Positions 1 through 8,842 of a DNA stretch of 64,000 nucleotides are shown here, one piece after another. The translations under genes and the position numbers were made by a program. Position 1 is the stretch's first letter. Every line of letters begins with the position of its first letter. The stretch comes from Pseudoxanthomonas sp. YR558. Its GTDB lineage: Bacteria; Pseudomonadota; Gammaproteobacteria; Xanthomonadales; Xanthomonadaceae. Under the pieces are notes generated by a model. It was not told the DNA's origin, made no database searches, and was given only the letters and a program-made list of their open reading frames with translations. The stretch spans positions 558,001-622,000 of the forward strand of contig NZ_FPCI01000001.1 of assembly GCF_900116385.1 (NCBI RefSeq), read 5' to 3'.

Positions 1-33
1 CGGACAGGCGATCAGGTGGACGTCGGCGCTCAT
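1..33 (-). CDS. 5' end of an unidentified gene running off the window
   Basis: Reading the minus strand from an ATG at 33-31 gives MSADVHLIACP before the sequence ends. It lies 32 bases downstream of the M24 peptidase stop, in the same direction, so the two could be cotranscribed. Eleven residues are too few to identify a product. The call rests only on the open frame and the arrangement. Confidence 0.35.
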   Translation of the reverse strand, partial: MSADVHLIACP

Positions 34-65
34 GCCGGCATCCTACCGTCCGTGCGTCCGGCGCG

Positions 66-1418
66 TCACCGCACGACGTGCCAGACCACCTGGCGCCCGG
101 CCAGATAGACCACCTTGCGCCCGTCGAACACCGCCATCTGCTCCAGCTTGACCTGCACGTTCTGCCCGCCCCACTCCGGGACGCGCGCCTTCACGTTGCC
201 TTCGATGGCGTAGACGGTATCGGCATGCAGCGGCCAATCCCCCTGCCCCACGGTGGGCCCCTGGTTGTCCCACATACCGATCGTCGGCCCGGGCGCGTGG
301 CCCACGAAACCCACCGGGTGCGAATAGGTCGCCGCCCGCAGCCCCTGCCGGGTCGCTTCGCGCTGCGTCGCCGCCAGGATCTCGTTGCCCGTGCGGCCGG
401 CGATGAACTGGGTCGTCAGCGCGTCCTGCCAGCGGTTGCCCTGGGCCAGCGCGACACGCAGCCCGGCGGGTGCCTCCGTTTCACCGGCGCGCACCACGTA
501 GGCCATTTCCTGCGTGTCGGTACACAGCTTGAGGTAGCACAGACCCACGTCGGTGTGCAGTACGTCGCCAGGCTGGATGACGCCTTCCTCGCCGCAGAAC
601 GGCGCATCGTCCGCGCAGGCCGTTCCGGCGCGCTGGAAGTTGACGTCCGGCATGAACCAGGGCGCCAGCCCCAGCGACTCGAAACGCTCGCGGATGTACC
701 ACGCCACGTCGTCCGTGGTGGTGACGCCGGGGGTGATGACCTGGCTGGAAAACGCCTCGGCGACCACGCCGCGTGCGAGCGACACGATATGCGGATACGC
801 CGCGAGTTCCCCAGGGCTACGGGTTTCCATCCAGCGCACGACCAGCGCTTCAGCCGGCACGAGCCGATCCTGCAGCGCGGCCGGCAGCACCGAGCGCAGA
901 CGCTCATGCAGCGCATGCGTCAGGCCATCGGCAATCGCCCACTCGCCGGAGACATTGATGCCGATCCTGCGTGGATCCCGCGTGGCGATCAGTGCACCCA
1001 GCGCTTCCCACTGCGTCTTGAGGTCGCCGCCCGACCACGCCGTCTCGTAGGGCGCACCGAACGGATAGCGGTTGATGGAGAGCCGCTGCACGCTGCCATC
1101 GGGTTGCCGGTGGAAGACCAGCATCGTCGTGCGCCGCGCCGCATGTGCCGGCTGCGGCACAAGGGTGAAGTACACCGGGTCTTCGGCATATTCCCGCGCG
1201 ATCACCACCCACATGTCGAGGTCGGCCTCCTTCATCAAACGAGGCAGCAGCGTGTCGAGCCGCTCGCGGAGCATGCGGTTCTCCGGCTCCACCCGCTCTC
1301 GCGGCGACAGCACCGCCCCGACGGTGATTCCGTCCCGACCCTGGTCAGGCACCGATGCCGCATGGGAGACCGGCGCCAGGCCGGCCAGCATCAGGAACAG
1401 GAGGATGGCGGCGCGCAT
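66..1418 (-). CDS. M24 family metallopeptidase (Xaa-Pro aminopeptidase-like), exported
   Basis: A 450-residue protein with a clear Sec signal peptide (MRAAILLFLMLAGLAPVSHA, cleavage likely after SHA). The C-terminal half carries the pita-bread metal ligands of M24 enzymes: the Asp pair in LHTDVGLCYLKLCTDTQE, the His in HPVGFVGHAPG, and the two Glu residues in YAIEGNVKARVPEW and VQVKLEQMAVF. The N-terminal half would be the creatinase/prolidase-like substrate domain. Family members remove N-terminal residues from proline-containing peptides using a dinuclear metal centre; the signal peptide puts this one in the periplasm or outside. All five ligands appear present, so it should be active. Exact substrate is unknown. 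Confidence 0.85.
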   Translation of the reverse strand: MRAAILLFLMLAGLAPVSHAASVPDQGRDGITVGAVLSPRERVEPENRMLRERLDTLLPRLMKEADLDMWVVIAREYAEDPVYFTLVPQPAHAARRTTMLVFHRQPDGSVQRLSINRYPFGAPYETAWSGGDLKTQWEALGALIATRDPRRIGINVSGEWAIADGLTHALHERLRSVLPAALQDRLVPAEALVVRWMETRSPGELAAYPHIVSLARGVVAEAFSSQVITPGVTTTDDVAWYIRERFESLGLAPWFMPDVNFQRAGTACADDAPFCGEEGVIQPGDVLHTDVGLCYLKLCTDTQEMAYVVRAGETEAPAGLRVALAQGNRWQDALTTQFIAGRTGNEILAATQREATRQGLRAATYSHPVGFVGHAPGPTIGMWDNQGPTVGQGDWPLHADTVYAIEGNVKARVPEWGGQNVQVKLEQMAVFDGRKVVYLAGRQVVWHVVR

Positions 1419-1563
1419 GCGGGAGCTTCCGGCAAAAGGGCCATGACGCTAGCCGCCCCGCCACGATCGCGTCAACGCAGCCGGACGGTCCATGCCGCAC
1501 TGCGATGCAGGACTACACTCGTGCCGCGCGGACGCGTCCCGATGCGGGACCCGGAGGTGGGTG

Positions 1564-2637
1564 ATGTGGACGAAGTGGCTAGGTACCCTGCTGCTGGCGT
1601 CGTTGGCCCTGTCGGCGCTCGCCCAGCCTGTCGGTCCCCCTGCCCCCAACGATGTGTTGGCGATCCCGGAGCCGCTTCGACAGCAATTCCGGGAACAGGT
1701 TCTGGACCACACCCGGCAGCCGAACGCCCGTCTGGAGCGGCTGGTGGATTTCCTGTTCAGTCCCCAGGGCTTGGGTATGCGTTACGAACCCGACGCCAAC
1801 CACACCGTGGCCGAGGCCTACGCCACGCGCCAGGCGAACTGCATGAGCTTCACCCTGCTGACGGTGGCGCTGGCGCGGGAAGCCGGACTGACGGCGTATG
1901 CGCAGCAAGTCGACGAAACCCTGGCCTGGCGCCAGGACCACAACACGCTCTACCGCAGCCAGCACGTCAACGCCGGCGTGCGCATCCGCGAAAGGCGTTT
2001 CACCGTCGACGTGGCCTGGAACGAAGTCATCACCCGCGAACCACCCGAACCGGTCCGTGACGACCGCATGATCGCCCACTACTACAACAACCGCGCGGCG
2101 CAGCTACTGGAACAGGGCGCGCTGGATAATGCGCTCCGCCATGCCGAGATCGCGCTGAAGCTGGATCCCGGCTATGCGACCAGCTGGAGCAACACCGGCG
2201 TCCTTTACCTGCGCAATGGCGATCACGCGCGCGCCGAGCAGGCGTACCTGCATGCCCTCAAACTCGATCACGACAATGCCGGTGCGTTGTTCAACCTGGT
2301 GACGTTCTACCTGCGGGCGGGCAACGCCGATGCCGCGAGGCCGTTGCAGAAGCGCCTGGACGACGTGCAGGCGCGCGACCCGTTCCATCATTTCCTGCTC
2401 GCTGCCGGGTTTGAGCGCGACGGCGACTTGGAACGCGCGGCGGAACACTACCGCAAGGCCATCCACCTGTATGACGGCGAACACCGTTTCCACTTCGGCC
2501 TGGCGCGCGTCTACTTCCAGCAGGGCGATCACCATCGCGCCAGCCGTGAGTTGGCGCGCGCGCGCGAACTCAGCCAGGGCGATACCCGTGCGCTCTACCA
2601 GGCCAAGCTGGATACGCTGCGCAGACAGGGCCACTGA
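1564..2637 (+). CDS. Exported transglutaminase-like/TPR repeat protein
   Basis: The ATG at 1564 is chosen because GGAGG at 1553-1557 sits at good distance and the next residues, MWTKWLGTLLLASLALSALAQ, form a signal peptide; an in-frame upstream extension lacks both. Residues about 60-160 look like a transglutaminase-like fold (NCMSFTLLTVALAREAGL, with the Cys in the usual position, followed by FTVDVAWNE). From about residue 175 to the end there are at least five tetratricopeptide repeats (for example ALDNALRHAEIALKLDPGYA and DHARAEQAYLHALKLDHDNA). TPRs bind protein partners; no catalytic role is proven. It stands alone, convergent with the next gene. Confidence 0.8.
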   Translation: MWTKWLGTLLLASLALSALAQPVGPPAPNDVLAIPEPLRQQFREQVLDHTRQPNARLERLVDFLFSPQGLGMRYEPDANHTVAEAYATRQANCMSFTLLTVALAREAGLTAYAQQVDETLAWRQDHNTLYRSQHVNAGVRIRERRFTVDVAWNEVITREPPEPVRDDRMIAHYYNNRAAQLLEQGALDNALRHAEIALKLDPGYATSWSNTGVLYLRNGDHARAEQAYLHALKLDHDNAGALFNLVTFYLRAGNADAARPLQKRLDDVQARDPFHHFLLAAGFERDGDLERAAEHYRKAIHLYDGEHRFHFGLARVYFQQGDHHRASRELARARELSQGDTRALYQAKLDTLRRQGH

Positions 2638-2690
2638 GCCGGGTTCGGGATCGCAGGACCACGCTCGCTGCGCGGCCCCGCGAAGTGCCG

Positions 2691-3128
2691 TCACTTCAAC
2701 TTCAACTCGCGGATCAGTTGGCTACCGAGGATCTGGCGCATCTTGCCGCGATCGGCGAACGCCGTGTTCGCTTGCGCGGTGTTCTGTCCGGTGACCTTGC
2801 TGGACACGGCTTCCGATCGGTCCCGCAAGCCATCGAAGGCGGCCATGTTGGGATAGACCACGGTCAGGTAGAGGTCGGGATCCTCCGGACGCCGCGGATC
2901 GGCGGAATAGATCGTGTAGCCGAGGATGATGCCTGCGTCCTTCTGCGCATCCATGACGCGCTTGTACTGGGTCTGCAGGTGCTTCATGTAGTTGTCGAAT
3001 TGGCCGTCCTTGATCTTGACCGCCGTGACTTCCATGACCGGCCCCTCGGTGTAGCTGCGATCCTGCGCAGACAGCGGGAATGACAGCGCGCACAGCAACA
3101 GCGCCCACAGCATCGGCAAGCGTCTCAT
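2691..3128 (-). CDS. Conserved exported hypothetical protein, 145 aa
   Basis: The start is placed at 3128 because MRRLPMLWALLLCALSFPLSAQ is a clean signal peptide; the longer frame upstream is low-quality Arg-rich sequence. The mature part (RSYTEGPVMEVTAVKIKDGQFDNYMKHLQTQYKRV...) is a small alpha/beta domain that looks like a dimeric ferredoxin-like barrel of the kind seen in stress-response A/B barrel or NIPSNAP-type proteins, but I cannot assign a family with certainty. No catalytic residues are recognisable. The gene ends facing the end of the TPR gene. Confidence 0.75.
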   Translation of the reverse strand: MRRLPMLWALLLCALSFPLSAQDRSYTEGPVMEVTAVKIKDGQFDNYMKHLQTQYKRVMDAQKDAGIILGYTIYSADPRRPEDPDLYLTVVYPNMAAFDGLRDRSEAVSSKVTGQNTAQANTAFADRGKMRQILGSQLIRELKLK

Positions 3129-3299
3129 GTCGGTGTCCTCGTTCAAGGCTGCCCGGAGGATTCCGGGTGTCCTCCCGAACGCAACCAGACGCGCGCAGCC
3201 GGCCACGCGAAGACGCCATCGTCGTGTCGGACCGACAGACGTAGCCGCAGGCAACCCTGTATTACAGATTCTCCGTACCGACAGGCGTGGAGGGTCCGC

Positions 3300-3893
3300 C
3301 TACTCCGCCAGCGACCACTCGCCGAGGCGCGTGTAGTCCGCCTCGCCTTCGACGCTCTGCAGCAGATGGATCGCCTGCGGATGCAGCACCATCGGCAGCA
3401 CGTCCACCGGCGCGGTACGCGGAGGCACGTAGGCCAGGGTCAGGTGTGGGACGAAGCTGCGGCCCACATGCTGTTTGAAGCCCGCGCGCAGCAGGCGCTG
3501 CTGCAGGCTGCGCCAGAACGCCACCACCGACGCCGAGGGCTGCAGGGCGGCGAGCGTCAGCGCCGGGTTCTTCGGGTTGCCCAGGCACAGCAGGTGGTCG
3601 AGGGTGATGCCCACCGGTTCCGGCTGCCAGTCGCGCATGGCCTCGTGCGCCGCGGCCACCATGTCGTCGCGCGGTCCGTCGCTTTCGCCGAGGAAATGCA
3701 GGGTCAAGTGGTAGCGTTCCGGCCGCACCCAGCGCGCCTGCGGGAACGCCGCCTTGAGGTCCTCGGCCCGATGCCGGAGCGCCTCGCCTTCGCCGGGCGA
3801 TGGCACCAGGGCGAAGAACAGGCGGTGCAGCCGGCCCGGTTGCGGGCCGCCGAACAGATCGCCTTGTTGGGAGGGCGCGGGTGTGGCGGGCAT
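3300..3893 (-). CDS. thpR: RNA 2',3'-cyclic phosphodiesterase (2H/LigT family)
   Basis: The 197-residue protein has both HxT signatures of the 2H phosphoesterases: HLTLHF (His62, Thr64) and HLTLAY (His149, Thr151), separated by about 87 residues as in ThpR/LigT. These enzymes open 2',3'-cyclic phosphates to 2'-phosphates and in vitro can ligate tRNA halves. The N-terminal 20 residues (MPATPAPSQQGDLFGG) are an extra tail found in several xanthomonad members. Cytoplasmic, no signal peptide. Length is normal for the family. A short intergenic gap separates it from the M13 peptidase stop. Confidence 0.88.
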   Translation of the reverse strand: MPATPAPSQQGDLFGGPQPGRLHRLFFALVPSPGEGEALRHRAEDLKAAFPQARWVRPERYHLTLHFLGESDGPRDDMVAAAHEAMRDWQPEPVGITLDHLLCLGNPKNPALTLAALQPSASVVAFWRSLQQRLLRAGFKQHVGRSFVPHLTLAYVPPRTAPVDVLPMVLHPQAIHLLQSVEGEADYTRLGEWSLAE

Positions 3894-4009
3894 GACGCGA
3901 AAGGCACGGGAACGACGACGATGCCGCGCATCATCGGCGCGATGGCCATGTCGTGCAAGCCGCGGCGGACGGTGGGACGCACGCGTCCCACCGTCCCGCC
4001 CTCACCGCA

Positions 4010-6130
4010 TCACCAGATCCGCACGCGGTCCTGCGGCGCGATGTACAGCGGATCGCCCGGCTTGATACCGAACGCGTCGTACCAGGCATCGATGTTGCGC
4101 AGCGGTGCGAAGGACCGGATGTGGCCCGGCGAATGCGTGCCGTTGACCAACTGCTGGCGCAGGGCATCGTCGCGCCACAGGGTGCGCCAGATCTGCCCCC
4201 AACCCATGAAGAAGCGCTGGTCGCCCGTGAAGCCGTCGACCACCGGCGCCGGCTTGCCGCCAAGCGAACGCCGGTAGGCCTCCAGCGCGATCGTCAGGCC
4301 ACCCAGGTCGCCGATGTTCTCGCCCATCGCCACACGCCCGTTGATGTGCATGCCCGGCAGCGGCGCAAAGGTGTACGCCTCGTACTGGGCGCCGAGTTTG
4401 GCGGCCTGCACTTCGAACTTGGCCGCGTCATCGGCGGTCCACCAGTCGCGCAGCACGCCCTTGCCGTCGGACTTGCGGCCCTGGTCGTCGAAACCGTGGA
4501 TGATCTCGTGGCCGATCACGCCGCCGATGGCACCGTAGTTCACGGCCGGATCGGCGTCCGGATCGAAGAAGGGCGGCTGCAGGATGGCGGCCGGGAACAC
4601 GATCTCGTTCTTCACCGAGTTGTAGTACGCATTGACCGTCTGCGGGGTCATGCCCCACTCGCCTTTGTCCACGGACTGACCGATCCGCGCGCGGCGGTAC
4701 TCCCACTCGAACTGGGCAGCGCGCTGCGCGTTGCCGAACAGGTCGCCGTTCTTCACCACCAGCGCGCTGTAGTCGCGGTACGTGTCCGGATGCCCGATCT
4801 TCAGGCCGAAGCCGGCCAGCTTGGCATGCGCCTCGGCCTTGGTCGCCGGGCTCATCCACGCCAGCGTATCCAGGCGCGCGCCCATGGCCGCCTTCACGTT
4901 GGCGACCAGCGCATCCATCTTGGCCTTGGCCTCAGGCGGGAAGTACAGCGCCACATAGTCGCGACCGATCGCCTCGCCCATGGCCGACTCGGCGAAGGAC
5001 ACGCCGCGCTTCCAGCGTTCGCGCTGCTGCGGCTGTCCGGACAGGAACTTGTCGCGGAATTCGTACTGCGCCACCGAGAAGTCCTTCGACAGCAGCGACG
5101 CGGCGTTGTCGGCGGCGTGGAAGGCCTGCCAGGCCTGCAGCGTGGCGAGGTCCGTGTCGGCGAAGATGGCCGCGATCTTCGGGATCGCGCTGTCCTGGCG
5201 GATCACCGCCCGGCCTGCGCCCTCGACACCGGCAGCCTTGAAGAAAGACGCCCACGGGAACCCCGGTGATGTCGTGGCGAAGTCCGCCATCACCATCGGG
5301 TTGTAGGTCTTGTCGCGATTGCGGCTTTCCGCGCGCGTCCAGTGCGCGTCGGCGATGCGAGTCTCCAGCGCCAGGATGGCCTTCGCGTTTGCCTGCGGCT
5401 TGTCCCAGCCCGCGAGCTGCAGCATCTGCGCGATGTAGGCTTCGTAGCGTTCGCGTTGCGGCTTGAAGTTGTCGCGCAGGTACATCTCGCGATCGCCCAG
5501 GCCCAGGCCGCCCTGGCTGAGGTAGAGCGTGTAACGGTCGGGGTCCTTCTGGTCGTCGCTGACACCGAGGTTGAAGAAGCTGTCGTAGAAACCGCCGCGC
5601 TGACCCATCAGCGCCGCCACGGCCTGCTTGTCCTTCGCCGCGCGGATACCGTCCAGCACCGGCTGCAGCGGCTTCGCGCCGAGCGCGTCGATCTTCGCTT
5701 CGTCCATGAAACCCCGGTAGAGCGCGGCGATCTTCGCCGCGTCGCCGCCCGTCGCAGGGTCGCCCAGCGCATACCCTTCCACCAGCACGCGCAGGCGCGC
5801 CTCGGAGAGGTCGCGCAGAATCGCGAAACCACCGTAGCTGGAACGGTCGGCCGGGATTTCGGTCGTATCCGCCCAAGTGCCGCTGACGTAACGGAAGAAG
5901 TCGTCGCCCGGCTTGGCAGTACGGTCCATGCCGGCGGTGTCGAGGCCCCAGGCCCCGAAGCGGCGCGCCGCAATGCCGGTACCCGAGGAACCCGTGTCGC
6001 CGCCGTCCTCGAACAGGGACTGCAGAGTGCATCCCTCGTCGAGGCAGCCGGTGTCGGCGTCGTGTGCGGCGAGCGGGCCACTCAGGGCGAGGGCCAGTAG
6101 GGTCGCGCTGGCCAGCAGGGTCTTCTTCAA
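4010..6130 (-). CDS. M13 family zinc metallopeptidase (PepO/neprilysin-like), exported
   Basis: I place the start at a TTG (6130) because it gives MKKTLLASATLLALALSGPLAAH, a textbook signal peptide, and GGAG lies 7 bases upstream; the longer ATG frame upstream is unrelated sequence. The 706-residue product has the M13 zinc motif HEIIHGFDDQGR (His541, Glu542, His545) and the third ligand in GENIGDLGG (Glu604), plus the substrate-binding NAYYN motif and the NGTHSPGHIRSFAPLRN near the C-terminus. It cleaves peptides in the periplasm or outside the cell. Xanthomonads usually carry several paralogues. All catalytic residues are present. Confidence 0.9.
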   Translation of the reverse strand: MKKTLLASATLLALALSGPLAAHDADTGCLDEGCTLQSLFEDGGDTGSSGTGIAARRFGAWGLDTAGMDRTAKPGDDFFRYVSGTWADTTEIPADRSSYGGFAILRDLSEARLRVLVEGYALGDPATGGDAAKIAALYRGFMDEAKIDALGAKPLQPVLDGIRAAKDKQAVAALMGQRGGFYDSFFNLGVSDDQKDPDRYTLYLSQGGLGLGDREMYLRDNFKPQRERYEAYIAQMLQLAGWDKPQANAKAILALETRIADAHWTRAESRNRDKTYNPMVMADFATTSPGFPWASFFKAAGVEGAGRAVIRQDSAIPKIAAIFADTDLATLQAWQAFHAADNAASLLSKDFSVAQYEFRDKFLSGQPQQRERWKRGVSFAESAMGEAIGRDYVALYFPPEAKAKMDALVANVKAAMGARLDTLAWMSPATKAEAHAKLAGFGLKIGHPDTYRDYSALVVKNGDLFGNAQRAAQFEWEYRRARIGQSVDKGEWGMTPQTVNAYYNSVKNEIVFPAAILQPPFFDPDADPAVNYGAIGGVIGHEIIHGFDDQGRKSDGKGVLRDWWTADDAAKFEVQAAKLGAQYEAYTFAPLPGMHINGRVAMGENIGDLGGLTIALEAYRRSLGGKPAPVVDGFTGDQRFFMGWGQIWRTLWRDDALRQQLVNGTHSPGHIRSFAPLRNIDAWYDAFGIKPGDPLYIAPQDRVRIW

Positions 6131-6219
6131 AGCGGAGCTCCGGGACGGTCGCGCATGCGCGCGGGCCCGACAGGGTAACGGCTCCGTCCGCGGCGGGACC
6201 GTGCCAGAGGTTGGCCGCG

Positions 6220-7101
6220 TCAGCCCTGCAGCGACTTCTCGAACCAATGGTCCGCGTACGGGTTGTCGTTGTAGGCGGGTATTTCCTGGTAGCCGTTGCG
6301 CGCATAAAGCGCTCGCGCTTCGACCAGCGTGCGGTTGGTATCCAGGCGCAAGCGCCCGAGCCCGAACGCGCGGGCGTGCCCTTCCAGCGCATCGAGCAAA
6401 CGCTGCGCCACGCCGAGGCCGCGCGCGTCCGACGCGACCCACATGCGCTTGATCTCGCCGGTGTCCTCGCCCGTCACTTTCAAACCGCCGCATCCGATCG
6501 CCACGCCATCCAGCCAACCCAGCAGGAACACACCTTGCGGCGGCACCAACTCGTGCGGGTTGGCCGAGACGCTGCGTGCGGCGTCGAAGCCTGTCTCGAA
6601 ACGGGCATCGAGCTCATCGAGATAGGCGCGGATGCACGCCTGCGCCTCCGCACTCGCCGGATCCGCCACCCGGATCTCCACCGCGGAGGCGCGCAGCAGG
6701 GCCTCCACTTCGTCCATCGCCGCCAGCATGCGCGCGCGTTGCCGTTCCGACAGCGGCGTCAACAGGGCATCGGCCAGCGCCTGCGAATCGCGGTCGAGTG
6801 CGTCCACTTCTCGACGACCTTTCGCCGTCAGCACCACGCGACGCGCACGGGCATCGGCGGGGGACGCTTGCACCCGGATCAGGCCCTGGGCTTCCAGCGC
6901 GCGCAGCAACCGGCTGGCATAGCCCGAGTCGAGCGCCAGGCGCGCACGCAAATCGCGGACGTCGGCCCCCTCGCGCCCCACTTCGAACAGCAGGCGCGAT
7001 TCGGCCAGCGGCCGGCCGTGCCCGAGGTAATCGTCGGTCAGCACGCCGATGCGGCGGGTGACAGTGCGATTGAAACGGCGCAGGCGCGTGGTGTCGTCCA
7101 T
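6220..7101 (-). CDS. MarR-type regulator fused to a GNAT N-acetyltransferase
   Basis: Residues 1-145 are a winged-helix MarR domain (RLLFEVGREGADVRDLRARLALDSG..., with a recognition helix around YASRLLRALEAQGLI and the DARARRVVLTAKG wing). Residues about 150-293 are a GNAT acetyltransferase (EIKRMWVASDARGLGVAQRLLDALEGHA, the acetyl-CoA pyrophosphate loop being ARGLGVAQ). This fused architecture is a known family; the acetylation target is generally unknown. The start codon itself lies in a perfect 22-bp palindrome that overlaps a promoter, so the gene is almost certainly autoregulated and its mRNA may be leaderless. Confidence 0.88.
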   Translation of the reverse strand: MDDTTRLRRFNRTVTRRIGVLTDDYLGHGRPLAESRLLFEVGREGADVRDLRARLALDSGYASRLLRALEAQGLIRVQASPADARARRVVLTAKGRREVDALDRDSQALADALLTPLSERQRARMLAAMDEVEALLRASAVEIRVADPASAEAQACIRAYLDELDARFETGFDAARSVSANPHELVPPQGVFLLGWLDGVAIGCGGLKVTGEDTGEIKRMWVASDARGLGVAQRLLDALEGHARAFGLGRLRLDTNRTLVEARALYARNGYQEIPAYNDNPYADHWFEKSLQG

Positions 7102-7136
7102 TATCTGACTTTAGTCAGATAAATATCCGAGGTCAA
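7101..7136 (-). promoter_or_regulatory. Promoter and perfect palindromic operator of the MarR-GNAT gene
   Basis: On the minus strand a -35 TTGACC (7136-7131), a 17-bp spacer and a -10 TAAAGT (7113-7108) end 6 bases before the ATG at 7101. The palindrome TTATCTGACT-TT-AGTCAGATAA (7101-7122, both arms perfect) covers the -10 box, the start point and the first base of the start codon. There is no Shine-Dalgarno sequence between the -10 and ATG, so transcription should begin at or next to the A of the ATG. Binding there by the encoded MarR domain would block RNA polymerase. Promoter calls are from sequence only. Confidence 0.75.
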
Positions 7137-7152
7137 TCCGAAAAGCGACCCA

Positions 7153-7743
7153 TCAGCCGGTCTCCAGACCAACGGCGTGGCGCTCCCCGGCATTGAGCGG
7201 ATACGCCGTACGAAGCGTCTGCCCGGATGGGCTGAAAAACAGGCCAGGCGTCTGGCGGCGGAGCTTGGCGCCCAGGATGCCGGCGGCAATGCGTGCCCCA
7301 CCCAGTAGGAACGCGACGGGCGTGCCCCGTACCTCGCCGGTCGCGGATCCGGTGTTGAGTACGACCCTTCCCGCGGGTCCGAACGCGGCATCGACTCCCG
7401 CCGCGGGTGCCAGGCAGGCCGTCACCATGCCCACATACGCCACGCGGCCGTCGTGCGGTGTGTTGCCGAGGGGCGTGCGGCAACACGCTGCGTACCAGCG
7501 GAACAGGCCGCCCTTGCGCAGGCAGAGGCCCGCGATGTTTTCTTCGCCTGCAGTGAACTGCACGGCGAGCGGATTCATCGCCACGATGTCGGTGCCGCCC
7601 TGCGCGTCCATCAGGCCAGGCTGGCCGAGATGACGCGCGTAGGCTTGGCAATCCTTGCAGTAACAGGAGGCGCGCACGTAGGCGCGCTCGGTCGAAACGA
7701 TTCCTTTCACTTGTCCGCAACGGCAACGCAGCGCCAGCGTCAT
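7153..7743 (-). CDS. DUF6151 family protein (GFA/Mss4-like zinc fold)
   Basis: The start at 7743 gives MTLALRCRCGQVKG and has an AGGTG ribosome site; the longer frame upstream is Pro/Arg-rich noise. The 196-residue protein opens with CRCGQVKG and CYCKDCQAYARHLG, the paired cysteine clusters of the glutathione-dependent formaldehyde-activating (GFA)/Mss4-like fold, with a later CC pair (AACCRTPLGNTP). These residues would bind one structural zinc. DUF6151 has no established reaction. It is the first gene after the MarR-GNAT promoter region and is transcribed in the same direction, but upstream of it. Confidence 0.75.
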   Translation of the reverse strand: MTLALRCRCGQVKGIVSTERAYVRASCYCKDCQAYARHLGQPGLMDAQGGTDIVAMNPLAVQFTAGEENIAGLCLRKGGLFRWYAACCRTPLGNTPHDGRVAYVGMVTACLAPAAGVDAAFGPAGRVVLNTGSATGEVRGTPVAFLLGGARIAAGILGAKLRRQTPGLFFSPSGQTLRTAYPLNAGERHAVGLETG

Positions 7744-7846
7744 CGGTACACCTCGCGTGGTTCCCTGACGATGCAGGAATACCGCAGCGGATATGAGCGC
7801 AACGTCAAACCACGGCCCGCTGTCTGACTGGCACTGCAACGGATGA

Positions 7847-8779
7847 TCAGGCGGCGTCGGCAACCCGTGCGGAGGCCATCGCGGCGCTGGCGTGCGGGGC
7901 CGCCGCTGCCAGCGCACGCCCGAGGCCGGTCATGTGCGCGGTATCGTCGATGGCCTGGTCATCCAAGCCTTGCAGCAGGCGTTCGGACAGTCCCCACTCT
8001 CGCGCCACGGCACGCCCCAAGCGCGGTGACGCATCCTGCAGGAGATGCGCGGCAATCCCGGCATCCGGTACACCACCGTGCTGCGCGCACGCGTCGCGTA
8101 GCGCCTGCGCCACGAGGATCGCGCCCAGCCCCTGGAGCAACGCGAGCAACTGGGCGGCGAAGGCGTCTTCGCGCTCCACGGTTTTAGCGAACTGTGCGGC
8201 GGCCAGCGCCGTGCGCTGCGTGTGGTCCCAGATCAGGTCGGGCAAGGCACCGAGGGCGCCGCCATCCATCCGCATGACGGGCTGCATCACCGCCATCGCC
8301 ACGAGTTGGCGGAGACCTTCCGTGCCGACCAGCGCGACGGCCCGGTCGAGGTTTTCGATCGGTGCGGGCTGGGTGCGGTACAGCGCGCTGTTGGCGAGCC
8401 GGAGCAGATGCGCGGCCAACGCGGGGTCGCGCGCGATGACGCCCGCGATCTCGCGACCGGAAGCCTCATCGTCGTTGAGGGTGCTCAGCAGTTGGGGGAG
8501 CAACTGCGGCCGACGCGGCAGGCGCTGCGGCGCCTCTACGAAGCGCGCCAATGTCTTTTCGGCAGACACCCGGACGCACACCGTTGCTTCGGGCGACAGC
8601 GGCGTTGGCTGACCTTCGTACGCCAGTTCAAGCAGTGCGCTTGCCCAGTTGCGGTCGACGGCGGGTGCCGTGATGGTGGCCGCTACGGCGCGTGGCGGTG
8701 CGGTCGAAGCCTCGCCCGGCGCAACCACCGGCGTGCGTCCGCGGTGCCACCACGATGTCAGTGCCCCCAGCAGTGCCAC
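7847..8779 (-). CDS. HDOD domain protein
   Basis: The 310-residue protein has an HDOD domain from about residue 85 to 280 (LPRRPQLLPQLLSTLNDDEASGREIAGVIARDPALAAHLLRLANSA..., then DRAVALVGTEGLRQLVAMAV). HDOD is a variant HD-phosphohydrolase fold that usually lacks the catalytic metal ligands and works as a signalling or scaffold module in chemosensory and c-di-GMP networks. No HD pair at the usual place is evident, so an enzymatic role is unlikely. A hydrophobic N-terminus (MALLGALTSWWHRGR) is too short to call a membrane anchor. No signalling gene is adjacent. Confidence 0.82.
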   Translation of the reverse strand: MALLGALTSWWHRGRTPVVAPGEASTAPPRAVAATITAPAVDRNWASALLELAYEGQPTPLSPEATVCVRVSAEKTLARFVEAPQRLPRRPQLLPQLLSTLNDDEASGREIAGVIARDPALAAHLLRLANSALYRTQPAPIENLDRAVALVGTEGLRQLVAMAVMQPVMRMDGGALGALPDLIWDHTQRTALAAAQFAKTVEREDAFAAQLLALLQGLGAILVAQALRDACAQHGGVPDAGIAAHLLQDASPRLGRAVAREWGLSERLLQGLDDQAIDDTAHMTGLGRALAAAAPHASAAMASARVADAA

Positions 8780-8842
8780 GCGCGCCCCCAGACGTACCCG
8801 TTGAGACGATAGCGGCGGATGGGCGGGGAACTTGAGGACGGA

